The notes under the pieces are model-generated. The model was given only the letters and a program-made list of their open reading frames with translations. It had not been told where the DNA came from and did not search any database. This document shows, one piece after another, positions 1 to 10,956 of a stretch of 64,000 bases of DNA. Origin of the DNA: Incurvaria masculella (Eukaryota > Arthropoda > Insecta > Lepidoptera > Incurvariidae); assembly GCA_946894095.1 (NCBI GenBank), contig OX335655.1, positions 13,640,001 through 13,704,000 on the forward strand, given 5' to 3'. A program made the translations under genes and the position numbers. Each line of letters begins with the position of its first letter. Position 1 is the stretch's first letter.

Positions 1-1264
1 TCGACTCGACCGACGCAACTGTTAATCAGAGCAGAATGCCCATTCTTGTGTGGGCGAAAAAAGCGGTGTCAACATGAATGTTCCTCTATCATCGTCCTCT
101 ATGAAACAAGCGTAGTTCGTTTGTATATATTAAATCAAATTATAATAATATTTCAGTTTTCCTGAAGACGAGAAACTATAAATATAATTTTTTGAAAGTG
201 ACATCTGGTCTAATGTACTTTGCCTGCTCCGTATGGGTGAAAAATTACAAAAGTTCTCTTTAATTTCTGAACTTCACCATGCTTTACTAAGGGTCGAGTG
301 CACGACGCCTCGAAAATGTTATCCGTTACTGATTACATTTGACGATGATGTGACAGCCAATCGCCCATCATATGAATTTGAGTTGCACGTAACATATTTT
401 CGTCAAAGTTAGCTTGCCAGCCGTCAGACCACAAATAGTCCCTCGAAACAATCGGCAAAAATGTTTGCTGTATGGCAACTCTCAGCACCGCCTGAGCTGA
501 CATAGTACTGTCCTTTTTCCACAGTATATTATCAGAAAGAGACAGACACAATTGTAGCACCATCTAGCGTCAATCATTCGTACTAACAAACAAAACAGTT
601 GCTCTTGGAGCCGCGGGGTGGCGCTACTAGCGCCCAATATGTCGGCTTGCTATCAGCTGTTGGTAGCACCATAGATTACATAGATTTGGCGCCGATATTT
701 TTAATCCGTGGAACCGAGTGCCAGGCTAAAAACAAAGCATTGTATTCCATTAATGGCGACGTTTGCCTATTATTTAAGGTCCAATAAAACTGCAAAAATG
801 TAAAAATTAGGACTTTTGACACTTTGAATTATTATTTGATCGTGATTTTGACGGTGATCAATGGGTCCGGAGTGATTACGATTAGCGGTTAACATCAGCG
901 ATCAAAGTAATGTTTAAGTTTCGTGCAACGCAAATTTTGACTGATCAGTGTTTAATCTTACGTTGACGGTGATGTTGACGTGCAGGACGGTACGTGCAAC
1001 CGGGGCTAAGAAACATGTGATAATTTAAATATTGATCAAGTATTGTTCAACCGCTTGATGCGAGCGTCATCTGTTGGAGAATTGCGTAATCGCGGTTCAT
1101 GTGGCGCAATCGGAAGTCAAAACACAATTTATTTAGCAAATCTTTTTTTGTAATTTTCCTGCCATAAAACAATAACACCATAAATCTCAATATTCATTTG
1201 AAGTTCCAACAATTTAGGCATTTTTCGGGATCAACTTAATCTTCCGCTCCGCTTTTCAAATGGC
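1..1264. other. No recognisable feature
   Basis: AT-rich sequence with only short frames, at 333-563 on the minus strand and 599-787 on the plus strand. I see no protein motif, splice context or relation to other repeats in the window. Probably intergenic or old unrecognised repeat. Confidence 0.4.
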
Positions 1265-1750
1265 CATTGTCTCTTATAGATTAGGAGGTCGCGACAAAAA
1301 TGGTAACGATAACGTAAATGGCTGAAACTGGGTTCACGGGATAAAGACCAACTCAGTTTGCCTATTCCACGTGGTTGTTTTATGTAGATAAGGCGCTTAA
1401 AAAAGTATTTATGGTGACGAAAAATATATATGATAAGGGAAATGGATGCAAATGACGAAGCATGAAAGTATCAGTACATACTTGGTTAGCAATATAGAAA
1501 CTGAAAAAATCTTTGGTTGCATTTCGTGGTTATAGGCGATTTTGTTTACAGATATAACTTAAGGAATATTTGAGTATTTAATCAAAAAACCGAACAAACA
1601 TCTATTTTATATAGCCAATCTAGATAACGCAACCACTTCGCACAGGTAGACCGACATATTTATCATCAGAGGGTTGGTCTCTAACATGTGAACCCAAATT
1701 CAGCCATTTACCTTATCGTGACCAAAAATGTCGTGACCTCCCGGAATATT
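1265..1750 (+). mobile_element. Family O inverted-repeat element (MITE-like), unfilled copy
   Basis: The left end (from GGAGGTCGCGACA at about 1284) and the right end (to TGTCGTGACCTCC at about 1742) form imperfect terminal inverted repeats of roughly 60 bp. There is no coding capacity. Both halves match the outer ends of the large structure at 42850-52990: the left half matches 52735-52985 reversed, and the right half matches 42860-43157 reversed. This copy therefore serves as the empty-site reference for element B. A few bases outside GGAGGTC also match between the copies, so the true ends may lie slightly further out. Confidence 0.75.
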
Positions 1751-1800
1751 AGTAGGCTTCAATCCGTCGTTAAATTAATGTATTAAATTAATCTAAAAAA

Positions 1801-2133
1801 CCGGCCAAGTGCGAGTCGGACTCGCACACGAAGGGTTCCGTACCATCGTACAAAATTTAACACAAAAAAATCACATTTGTTGTATGTTTTTTTTTGTGAC
1901 AGAAGGACTTCCCTAAAGGGAAGGTCCTGGCATGGCACCTAATTCCTTGGGGAATGTGGTGTATTGGGCTAATATCATAACGGTAGTTGTGTGGTATTAG
2001 CCATCCATGTCAGGTCGCATAAAAAAAGGACGGACGGACGGACGGCCGGAGGGACGGAGGAACGGATGGACGGACGGACATCGGAGGCTAAGTAATAGGG
2101 TTCCGTTGGAACCCTTTGGGTACGGAACCCTAA
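1801..2133 (+). repeat. GACG-microsatellite repeat, copy a, with SINE tail inside
   Basis: It starts with CCGGCCAAGTGCGAGTCGG and ends with the hairpin-forming GGGTTCCGTTGG...TACGGAACCCTAA, the two ends seen in the other copies of the family. The usual middle is replaced by a SINE tail (about 1914-2027, ending in an A run) that abuts a GGAC-rich tract (about 2028-2085). Confidence 0.75.
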
Positions 2134-4737
2134 AAATATATATAACGGACCCAGACATGCCTTACAAATGTCCAATGTAAAACTAGATTTGGCGAAACTT
2201 CTTGGAAACGTGTGATTTTCCAACGGTCTCCGATGCCCGCTCATAAGTTTATTTCCCAATTGAGTTTTCGAATTCGTTGGCCTGCGGGGAATATACTTTA
2301 TGGGACCTAGAATAAATTGGCCATTTTGAATCGAGCAGGCCGCTAGAGAACATGCAACAATAAAAGTGATGCAAAGCTGCCTTTGTAACTGATATTCGTT
2401 AATGCTCATGGGAAGATTCTAGAATTGATACATAGTAAAAAATACAAATAAATAAAAACACGTCTACCGCAATATTAAATTAAGAACAAGTTTAATTTTT
2501 AAGCCCGGGAAACTAATTACAAGATACTATTTAGACTTTTACGAGGACTTTTATCACAGGCGGGTAAAGTTTTCTTTAGGGAACATGTTTAAACATTTGC
2601 TTAGACACTAGTGAAAACCACATTATGATTAACCAATTATTTATTAACTTTTTAATGTATAACGCGACGTATGTCGTACGTGAGGTCTTCATAGAGGTGC
2701 CCGACAACGCCCATGGGTTTTTGAACTTATACAGACGCTGCTAAAACTGTTCGATATTTTTATTTCATGGCATGGTCTGTTTCTACAGGAAAAATTTAAA
2801 GGATGTTCTAATGAAATTGGTCTATCTTGTACTTATTTTAATGTAAAATGCTACATCTGGCTTAGGCCAAACTCCTTTGCTTTTTAGGGGACTACGAATA
2901 TAATGCATGACGGCCAGTTTCGTCTTCACATTAACTTTAAAAGACCCCAGGTAATTGTACTTTTAGCAAATCTCTAAAAGTTCCGCAGACCTAGCGTGAG
3001 CCCGGTGTGCCTACATAAGTCCGTTCACCGACCTAAGTGATGAAGGATCTACAGGATCGGTTTGTTCTCATAGGATATTCTTGCAAATGTAAGAATAGCC
3101 TTAAAGTGAATATGGCATTCAAAACCCTAACTAATAATTCTAACGATCCCACAAGCTCAAAAAATCATTTTACGCATGACCCCTTCATAATATAAAACTC
3201 CTTTGAGAATTCGGATAAGAATAAGCACTTTATTACATACACACTTGACAAAAGATATGAGATTTTTTTTATATCTCAAATATTTGTTATGTAGGTAGCT
3301 GCAGAAAACCACATTAGCTGTTTCTCTTATTTATTTACGATATTCATTCTGTAGGCAGAAATAATATTAATAACAACGATTGTTGTTTTGTTGTTGTTGT
3401 TGTGGACACAGCATCATAACCACTAAAATATTCACATAAACACAAAGTTGAATATTTTTTCCATTCGTATAATGCACTAAATTGTACAGGTAGGTGATCA
3501 CGGATGCATGGTTCCGAACATATCTACCGTAGCATGCGCTGAAAAATCGATAGTATACAACTTCGCATTGCTATTACATAAAAACAACGAATACCTACGC
3601 CTGAATAGTATCTCAATGTTCGTTACTTTTTATGGGATGATTACAAGAAACTTTATCTGGGCCGGGGACTAGTTCGGAACCCCGTTAAGGCAGGCATAGA
3701 TTAAGCAAAAAAGGTCTTAGCTGACAGAAATATCATCTAAGTACATTTTTTGCTCACAATATTAGTTAACGGGGTTGCAACAAAGTTGCAGTGTAACATT
3801 TTTTCATATAAAAAAATACACAAAACATGAAAATTTTCCAAGGAATTAATGGTTGGCATACCTACATTAGAACCCTGTATATTTTGTGGTATACATTATC
3901 ACCGAACCGAAGATCAATTCTTGTGTTAATTCATTTACATATGGAATACTTACTCCTGAATCCTCATTTAATTATTTCAAACCTATTCTGGTACATTTAC
4001 GGATCGCTTATGGAAATGGATACGTAATTTTTCGTTAGCGCGCAATTCAGAAACACTTGGAAATGTTAAATTTTTTGCCACCCATTCATTCCGTGTGACG
4101 CTGCGATCGATTACCAGAATACCAAAGTTATGTCAAGCAAATTCCTCTTCTGAGAACACTCCTGATTCATGAACTCGTACTTCCCGGAATTGGCCTCCTG
4201 CTGCTTCGCGAGCGAGTCTCGTGGATTATGGTATTTAGAATACTGTTATTATCCGAGTGGGTGCTAACAATATTTATAGCCAAATATTATTTGTGTTGTA
4301 ATGTGTTGCGAGCATTATCGCTTCACTTCTGCTTCTTAAAGGATTAGACAGCCAACGAGGAAAATTGTTATGGTTTAGACCCCACAATATTTTGCGGGTA
4401 ATATTTTTTCCCTAATCCGGTGTCTTTCTTCGATTTTTCGTTTGCCGCTCAAAAACAGCTTTTCAAACGAAAACGATTGTCATAACAGGATAAGGCAGAG
4501 CGCTTTTAATGATTTACCTAATCCTTCGGATTTTCCTCGTCTTTGCGTATAACTAATAAAATAATATTTATTGGTGAAGTATACTACCACGTTTTGACAA
4601 GTTCACTGCTATGCCCAGCTCAGCGTGCTATTCGAAAAAAACGTCTTCAACCAACCACTAACCTACCAACTCTCCTTTATGATGTATTCATCTGATTGAT
4701 ATGTTAAGTGTTAACACCAGTTAAAAATAATATGTAT
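2134..4737. repeat. Mostly unrecognised; two repeat fragments
   Basis: Around 2690-3080 there is a degenerate segment (CGCCCATGG...GACCCCAG...) resembling 16215-16460 and 23815-24010, probably from one dispersed family. Around 3285-3415 there is a CTGTAGGCAGAAATAAT segment with a GTT microsatellite, resembling 27210-27365. The rest is AT-rich with no recognisable coding sequence; the small frame at 3827-4027 has no known motif. Confidence 0.35.
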
Positions 4738-5095
4738 AGCTCGTGGCTCAGTGGCGGGTGGACTTGCCTTCCATATCAGAGGTCTAGGTTCAAATCCCCG
4801 CCTTTTTGCACCGTTTTATTTTCGTTACGAATGCGAGCTGTTCCATGGTTCCAACCATTAAAAACTGTAGTTCCCCTTTCCCTATTAGGTGGTAGGGTTA
4901 AGCCCGATCGGGTTGATACCATCGCATTTGATGAATACTGGAGGTGATCGAAGCGGCAGCAAAATTGTCCGTTTTTTCCATCCAGTGAATGTAGCCGTGC
5001 TAATAAAGGGAAACTCCTGGCATGACACCTAATTCCTTCGGGAGCGCGGCGTGTTGGGCTAATATCATGACGATGGTGATGGTGGACGAGTATCG
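4738..5095 (+). mobile_element. tRNA-derived SINE
   Basis: The head carries pol III promoter-like boxes: box A-like GGCTCAGTGGCGGG at about 4744 and box B-like GGTTCAAATCCCC at about 4788. The body shared with all SINEs here follows (ATGCGAGCTGTTCCATGG, then GGTGGTAGGGTTAAGCCC, then GGTCGAAGCGGCA-like and CATGACACCTAATTCCTTC). The last part of the tail is lost. Degenerate copy. Confidence 0.8.
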
Positions 5096-5169
5096 TATTA
5101 ATAATGAGGCTCTGTACACCCGAATTTTATTGAAGTATTATTTGTTTTCCGGTATTGGTCAGAAACTCA

Positions 5170-5300
5170 TATCTTGGTCTTATTCTTACTTTATTGTTAA
5201 GGCTGCTCTCAATCCATTATTTCTGTAGGTGGTAGCATTTAAAGGGATATTAACTATGTGATCAGCTCACTATAGTAGTTTATGACAAAACTAATAGTAT
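5170..5300 (+). repeat. LINE 3'-UTR fragment (family C)
   Basis: The segment CTGTAGGTGGTAGCATTTAAA followed by TAGTAGTTTATGACAAAACTAATAGT matches the distal part of the repeat at 59019-59515 (minus strand) and 48110-48240. Non-coding. Confidence 0.5.
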
Positions 5301-5880
5301 TCAAACCAAACGTGCAAATGTTTCACAATTTTTATTGTTTCTTTCTACTGGAGTAGTTGGTACGGGTACCCGACGTGATGCTCGTAAACGGGTGCTGTCT
5401 GTGGCAGTCGTGGGCGTTTCCACTGGTCTTCGAAAACGTTAGTAACTGTTATTGCTGATGCCGATAGCCGTTAGCGGAAACGGTTTCAAAAAGAAATGAT
5501 AGAAAACTCCCTCTCCCTTCGCCCCCCCCCCCTTTTTTTTGCCTGGACATGAATGGGTATAATGACATCTAGCACGGTTCGATCATCTCACATTAATTCT
5601 GAATCTCGAGTGCAGTGACCTGTATTCTCAACAAAAATCTAAATCAAGAAAGAGGTTTTGTTACTATGTAGTTATCGCAAACAATTAAGAAGTCAGACAA
5701 AACTTTTTATCCTCGACAAAATAATCCCCAGAAATAATATAACACAAATGATAAATAAACATAATTATCATTTATCTGTAAGCAAAGACTTTTTCTGTAA
5801 GCAAATCACAACGGCGGTCGTTAACAATGTAGCCCCTCTTCGATTACAGTGCGCACTGCGCGCGCGCATTACAGTTTCGG
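5301..5880. other. Mostly unrecognised; C/T run and short SINE tail
   Basis: A C-run joined to a T-run (about 5524-5540) is followed by GCCTGGACATGAATGGGT, the reverse complement of the SINE tail. Otherwise nothing recognisable. Confidence 0.35.
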
Positions 5881-5882
5881 CG

Positions 5883-6003
5883 GTAACCCCAGTTGCGAGA
5901 GTCGCCGGCGGCTACAAGCCGCAACGAATTAATTATTAATATTACTATTACTCGTAACCCCAGTTACGAGAGTCGCCGGCTTTAAGCCGGTTACAGCTAC
6001 ATT
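5883..6003. repeat. Two-copy direct repeat with hairpins
   Basis: GTAACCCCAGTTGCGAGAGTC (about 5883) and its near copy GTAACCCCAGTTACGAGAGTC (about 5955) each lead into a CCGGC...GCCGG-type palindrome. The second copy can also fold as CTCGTAAC/GTTACGAG. CpG-rich. Function unknown; possibly a transposon end. Confidence 0.4.
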
Positions 6004-6049
6004 GCGCGAGCGAGACAGTCGCGGCTGGCGGGTCGTTGCGTCTAGACGT

Positions 6050-6708
6050 CTCGCAACCGGGGGAACGGCATAACGTATAATATGCAGATCGTATAATGTC
6101 ATATTTTAACAAAATTTTAAAACCATGCACAACGTATAATCGGCAGATCGTATAATCTTATACGTAGTGCATGAAGAAGTCCAAAAAATTAAATTACTTA
6201 TTTCTCCATGCATAACGTATAATAGTCACAACGTATAATGTTATGATCTTTATTTAACAAAAAAAGAAAACCATGCATATCATATAATCCTAAAATATTT
6301 CATACGATAAGCGCCCTTATCGATATAAGATTAAAGATTATACTCGCACGCGACTTTTCGACCGTCTCAATTAGCGTTGTAGCAAATTGTTACTCTTCAA
6401 CAGATATCGATTCGTAGCAATTTCAGCCTTAAATGTATCGTTGTTAGGGCGCTTTATGCAGTGCTTCTTGGCATATTATACGTTCTGCATGGTTTTCTTT
6501 TTTTGTGAATTCATGTTAGGAATATTATACGTTGTGACTATTATACGTTCTGCATGATGCAAAGAGTTTATTTTATTTTTAAACTCATGCACAACGTATA
6601 ACATTATACGTTGTGAATATTATACGATATGCATGGTTTTAATTTTTTGGACAAAAATACTATTATACGTTGTGAATATTATACGTAGTGAATACGACTC
6701 TCGCAACC
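6050..6708 (+). mobile_element. Foldback element (GGGGGAACGGCA family), copy 1
   Basis: The element spans 6059-6699 and is flanked by the 9-bp direct repeat CTCGCAACC at 6050-6058 and 6700-6708. Its two halves are imperfect inverted repeats of about 250 bp. Both are built from many iterations of ACGTATAAT (left) or ATTATACGT (right), alternating with CATGCA-type and CACAACGTATAAT segments. The centre is a unique region of about 120 bp. No open frame. A second copy at 20347-22128 begins with the same GGGGGAACGGCA and ends with the same GAATACGACT. A 9-bp duplication fits foldback or MULE-type DNA transposons. Confidence 0.8.
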
Positions 6709-6884
6709 TACGTGCTTTCGTTTTGGCGCGCCGCGTGCGCGATCCAGTGCGCTACAAGAAATTTGTAGCGGCAATACTGCTCGGCGTAAAATGAATACTT
6801 CGTTTTTACACTAGTAACAGTTCTACGAACCCATTTCTCATTTCTCGTCCCACGACTAGTCTGTGGGGACTGGCCTGCTCCAAT

Positions 6885-7170
6885 TGGCAACATGTTAGTT
6901 GACGGGGATAGTTTTTGCAAATAAACTGATATTTGTCATGAACTGTTGCATATGGCACTTTTCGTGAATTATTTATTACCTATGTTTTTGTTAAAACATT
7001 TGGCAATGCCTTTGTAAATTTAGACTAAGTGAACGTTGAAAAATAAAAACATCGGAGTCTCTTGCCATTTCTTCTTCGCTGTGTTTTGTTTGCTGAACTG
7101 GCTAATCTAAAAAACTACGAATCCGAGTGCAGTGTACTGTCTATGGATGATGAATTAACAATACAAAAAT
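6885..7170 (+). repeat. LINE 3'-end repeat (family C)
   Basis: Matches 37440-37735 and, reversed, 59019-59250: AACTGATATTTGTCATGAACTG, then a CTTGCCA...TTCTTCGCTG segment, GAACTGGCTAAT, and a terminal GGATGATGAATTAACAATA. The repeated AATAAAC-type terminus suggests a LINE 3' end. Non-coding. Confidence 0.55.
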
Positions 7171-8114
7171 ACAATAATATGAGCCATCAAAATCGAATCA
7201 CATACAAAAAGTATTCATCCTTTTGAAATCAGCTTGAATCAGGTGAAAAAACGGCTCAGAGGAAGATATTTTCTCCGTAAACGAAGAGAAATGGAGATTT
7301 CGAGGCGGTTCGCATTCCTAACTCGGATTTATGTCGGAAGTTTATCTCAACCTGTAATACCCTTCACACCTTCACGCCGCGGTGACGGATGGGCGGCCAT
7401 CCACTCTCGAGCTGCGAAACGATTCCCGAAATATAATCCGGCGAGGGATGTATATTTAATTAGGACGTTTCTCGTCAGACGCCACAGCTGCCCACAAAAT
7501 TGGTTTCGATAACGAGTTGATCTCAAAAATACGCAAATTTGCACCGAATGTGTTAATTTGGTGAATAGCTCTGGTCATAGACGATATATTAGGGATAGAC
7601 TGGGTCATACAACGTGCAAAACTGGCTAAATACTTCTTATTTTCTGTAGTACTATGACATTTCTAACCAGCGCCATCTCCCGCTTGATTCCAAATGTTGC
7701 CTAGGAAGACGTGATGAAAACGTTACATTTTAACTTTACGTTGTGTAATGTCATTGTAAATAAAAAATATATATGAAATACATTGGTTTCTATTAAATGT
7801 ATTCTAAAATGTTAATTGCAACGCCACTTGTGGACTTGATTTATTAAGGTGCATCAACAGCTTTAAAACTAAACAATTGATCGTTAAATAATAAATACAT
7901 AAATTCAAGCCAATTACAGGGTACCACTACTTATAAAAAGATAAAGATGTGTGCCATGTTGACGTGTACTGTGTATTGTTTCGTTTTCAGTATAATTATA
8001 TTGTGATGTTGTGTGTTAGTTGTGTAATTTAAGTGTATGAGGGTGTGCGTGTGAGGGTGTATGTGCGAGGGTGTGTATGTGTAAAAGGTTACAAGCTTAA
8101 AGAAACAGAGTGGA
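7171..8114. other. No recognisable gene; GT-rich minisatellite
   Basis: At about 7975-8085 an imperfect GAGGGTGTGYGTGT-type repeat occurs. Two overlapping antiparallel small frames (7234-7512 plus, 7347-7544 minus) lie in a CpG-containing patch but show no known motif. Confidence 0.35.
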
Positions 8115-8250
8115 GGCTGAGATAAATAGTCGTAACAGAAACTAAGACAAACGAAAAGTAGTACTTTGTGACGTCACTTTGCATTAATTTGAGATTTCGT
8201 CCATACAAAATGTGTCAAGGTGACGTCACAAAGTACTACCTTTCGTTAGT
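8115..8250 (+). mobile_element. GGCTGA MITE with CRE palindromes, right-truncated
   Basis: The left terminus GGCTGAGATAAATAGTCG is intact, and both GTGACGTCAC-type palindromes are present. The right arm stops after CGTTAG and is replaced by a TAG microsatellite. Same family as 31347-31514 and 32584-32751. Confidence 0.75.
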
Positions 8251-8552
8251 AGTAGTAGTAGGGGCACCAAAATGCTAGTTCGTTGCATTGTGACCCAAAA
8301 AGGCTAATTACGCCATTCCTAGTTCGCTTACGAATTCGGGACGCACAAAATAGAGTGTTCGGTGCACACTTATGTATGTTGCGCGCGCAAAAGAGAAATC
8401 TCGAAACTCGAGAAATGTTTTTATGTCGGTTTCAATTTAAATATTATAGTTAATAGATTTTTTCAATTTGACATTTTTTGATTCAATTATAATGGTCAAC
8501 CACTATCCGTTCTGTCTACAGCCGTTAACCCATCTTTACGTAATAAAGGTTG

Positions 8553-9102
8553 TTAAGGCGGCCCAACCCGGCGGGCCTAACTCATTCGCGGGCACGGTAC
8601 AAAACCGTGCTGTTACGCTCTGGGACCTTCTCTGTTTCAAAGAATAAGACAGGCTCCGTGATGAGGAAGATGCAACATGCCCACAAAAAAGACAATGTGC
8701 ATAGTGTATGATTTGGTAAGATTTACGAAAATTTTAATTTCAAAACGACTTATAGCTAAAAGTAAACCACGACCGCTGTAGTGAAAAAAGGAACAAAAAC
8801 CAAATAGATTATAAATCTTGATTAAATTTGCTATGTCTGATGACTAATCTTTTTAAGATGTTCTTACTTTATCAATGCGTAATCCACCTCAAAAGTTATT
8901 GTATAAAACGCGCGAAAAATGCGAACTTTCGGACCTTATAACTTAGAAACCAAACACAATTTTACAATGCCAATGGTCATCAGACATCTAGTTCGATCAA
9001 ATAAAGCTATTTTTAGCGAAATTTTGGATCTCTGACAAGAAATATGGGCGTGATCTTCTTTCCCCTTTTGTATGGGGAGATGAGCGGGATGGGCCACCTT
9101 AA
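8553..9102 (+). mobile_element. TTAA-flanked MITE (GGTGGCCCA family), copy 1
   Basis: TTAA at 8553-8556 and 9099-9102 bounds a 540-bp non-coding element with short terminal inverted repeats GGYGGCCCA. It starts with a CCCGGCGGGCC segment and ends with GGGGAGATGAGCGGGATGGG. Four other copies: 18321-18869, 28231-28780, 39048-39574, 45049-45598. TTAA duplication is the signature of piggyBac-type transposition; the family assignment is inference. Confidence 0.8.
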
Positions 9103-9197
9103 GTAGTAGAAGTTGCCACTGGGCACCGTCACTTAAAATAATACTAGTGGTCCATACAAGGGGTTCCCGTAAGTGTCGTTGTTTCTTAGGGATTTGT

Positions 9198-9580
9198 CAG
9201 CCTCAATAGCCCAGTGGCGCGTCACTTCGGCGATCGCTCTCCGAAGTTAAGCAACGCTGGGTCCGGTCTGGTCTTGGATGGGTGACCATTCGACCGTTGA
9301 GAGAGGCTGGCCGTGGTTCGGATTCCACGTTAAACTGTAGTTCCCCTTCCTTACTTACTAGGTGGTAGGGTTTATCCCGCCCGGGTTGGTACCATCGCAT
9401 TGGATGAACGATGGTCGAAGCGGCAATGAAAATTGTCCGTGTTTTCCATCCAGTTCAATGTAGCCGTGCAATATAAGGAAGGTCCTGGCATGGCACCTAG
9501 TTCCCATGTGGTGTGTTGGGCTAATACCATGACAGAAGGTGTGGTATTAGCCATCCATGTCCAGTCACATAAAAAAAAAG
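9198..9580 (+). mobile_element. 5S rRNA-derived SINE, full-length copy
   Basis: The head (about 9198-9300) contains the internal promoter region of 5S rRNA: GAAGTTAAGCAACG at 9243-9256 and CTTGGATGGGTGACC at 9273-9287. A box A-like AATAGCCCAGTGGCGC precedes it. The body and tail (GTGGTTCGGATTCCACG, GGTGGTAGGG, GGTCGAAGCGGCA, TCCTGGCATGGCACCTA, TTAGCCATCCATGTCCAG, A-run) are the same as in the tRNA-headed SINEs nearby. This is a head swap on a common SINE body. Confidence 0.85.
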
Positions 9581-9899
9581 GGATCCGTCCATTCAAGGTA
9601 AGCAAAACACCATTTAAGGTACGCAGATAGTCCAGAGACAGTCTTAAAAAATACTTAGGCTTCGTCGGGGAAATCATCGGTACAGGAAAGGAAGAAGAAG
9701 TGCCATGCGGTCGATATCGCGTCTCCGCCGTATGGCCATAGTGGCCATATAAATGTATGAGAATCCGACGGCCCGGTACAAAATTTACGAAAAATTATGA
9801 AAATTTGCGAAAAATTGGTTAGTTCGAACTTATGTAGTTTCTTTACAGGGGTGCATATGATTATACATTTTATTTTGTAGAGTTCTGTTAAAGTTCTAC

Positions 9900-10080
9900 T
9901 TCATTGCTACGTTGCCGTTTACGCCAACTCCGCGTTTTCATACAAATCGGAAGTCCGAGTTTGACTTTGAGAGTTTGAAGAAGTAAAACCACTGAATATC
10001 TAGTAGAACTTGTATGTAGTTTCACTTTTTTACGTAACTTCGAAGTTCCGTAAACGACAATTTAGGTGACAACTGGGACA
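9900..10080 (+). repeat. Dispersed repeat P, copy 1
   Basis: GCCGTTTACGCC...CTCCGCGTTTTCATAC... to TTCGAAGTTCCGTAAACG and GGTGACAACTGGGAC is the reverse complement of 14312-14480. Non-coding; likely a MITE. Confidence 0.6.
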
Positions 10081-10087
10081 AAGAGCT

Positions 10088-10321
10088 CAGTGGGCCTATT
10101 CTTGGAATTCCGTGCACAGGAATCAGAATTTTCCAGTCGACAAATACGCTTATACAGCGGTTGTCAAAGCGATTTTCGCAACGGAAAATGTTAATTCAAA
10201 TTTAAAAACGTACTCCGGAATATTTTCGTCCAGAAAATCGATTGACAACTGTCTTATAAGAGGTTTATCGACTGAGAGATTGCTGATTCCTGAGCACGGA
10301 ATACCTAGAATAGGCCTGTAG
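10088..10321 (+). mobile_element. CAGCAGGYCTATTCC MITE, copy 1
   Basis: Terminal inverted repeats GGGCCTATTCTTGGAATTCC and its diverged mirror ATACCTAGAATAGGCC enclose about 190 bp without coding capacity. Related to 19509-19938, 29082-29316 and 63010-63237; the last has perfect 47-bp ends. Confidence 0.75.
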
Positions 10322-10677
10322 TTGTGCCTTTTCCGATAATAGCGCTCCGGACGAATGAATCTCGGCACCCCATACACACTAGTTGTCAATTTTTTATCGC
10401 ACCATTTCAACATCACTGACTACACGAGCTGAATACGGCGCAGAGGCGACTTCATACGTGACAATAAAATGCGCTATCCATTACGGCCCCACCGAAATGG
10501 ATTTTTTTTTGTCACGTTATTGCCAGTTTGAGATGCTATCTCGGAAGCTTGGGAAATGGAAAGTCGGACGCACAATGATGACGAGGAGCCGATACGCGGT
10601 TTTCGATTTTGCGGAGATTGGGGGACACGTTTTATTCATTACTACTTTACTTTATACAAATGTGAAATGAGAAAAGA

Positions 10678-10956
10678 CCGGCCAAGTGCGAGTCGGACTC
10701 GCAGACGAAGGGTTCCGTACCATCGTACAATATTTAAGGTACAAAAAAGTACGTTTTTTGTATGAGGAAATATGCATTTTATTTACTTTTAAATTTTACC
10801 TATTTGTTGTTATAGCGGCAAAATAAATACACACTCTGTGATTATTTCAGCTGCCTACCTATTACGGTTCATGAGATACAGCCCTGTGACAGACAGACGG
10901 ACGGATGGGCAGCAGAGGCTTAGTTATAGGGTTCCGCTACGTTCCGAAGCCTAAAA
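10678..10956 (+). repeat. GACG-microsatellite repeat, copy b
   Basis: Head CCGGCCAAGTGCGAGTCGG, middle TATAGCGGCAAAATAAATAC, CAGCTGCCTACCTATTACGG, a short GACGGACGG tract (about 10891-10906), and a decayed terminal hairpin ending CCTAAAA. Confidence 0.8.

Noticed and set aside
333..563. 76-residue minus-strand frame
   Set aside because: No motif, no start or splice context, compositional bias of random AT-rich sequence.
1975..2409. 144-residue minus-strand frame
   Set aside because: It crosses the SINE tail and the GACG microsatellite; the arginine- and proline-rich middle is translated simple repeat.
6059..6699. CRISPR-like array of short repeats
   Set aside because: The ACGTATAAT motif is irregularly spaced and inverted between halves; the context is a eukaryotic transposon with a 9-bp duplication, not a CRISPR array.
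7234..7544. Overlapping antiparallel frames of 92 and 65 residues
   Set aside because: The two strands give equally unconvincing proteins and neither has a known domain.
9198..9300. Genuine 5S rRNA gene
   Set aside because: Only the internal promoter half of 5S is present and it is followed by a SINE body and poly(A); the 5' and 3' parts of a real 5S gene are absent.
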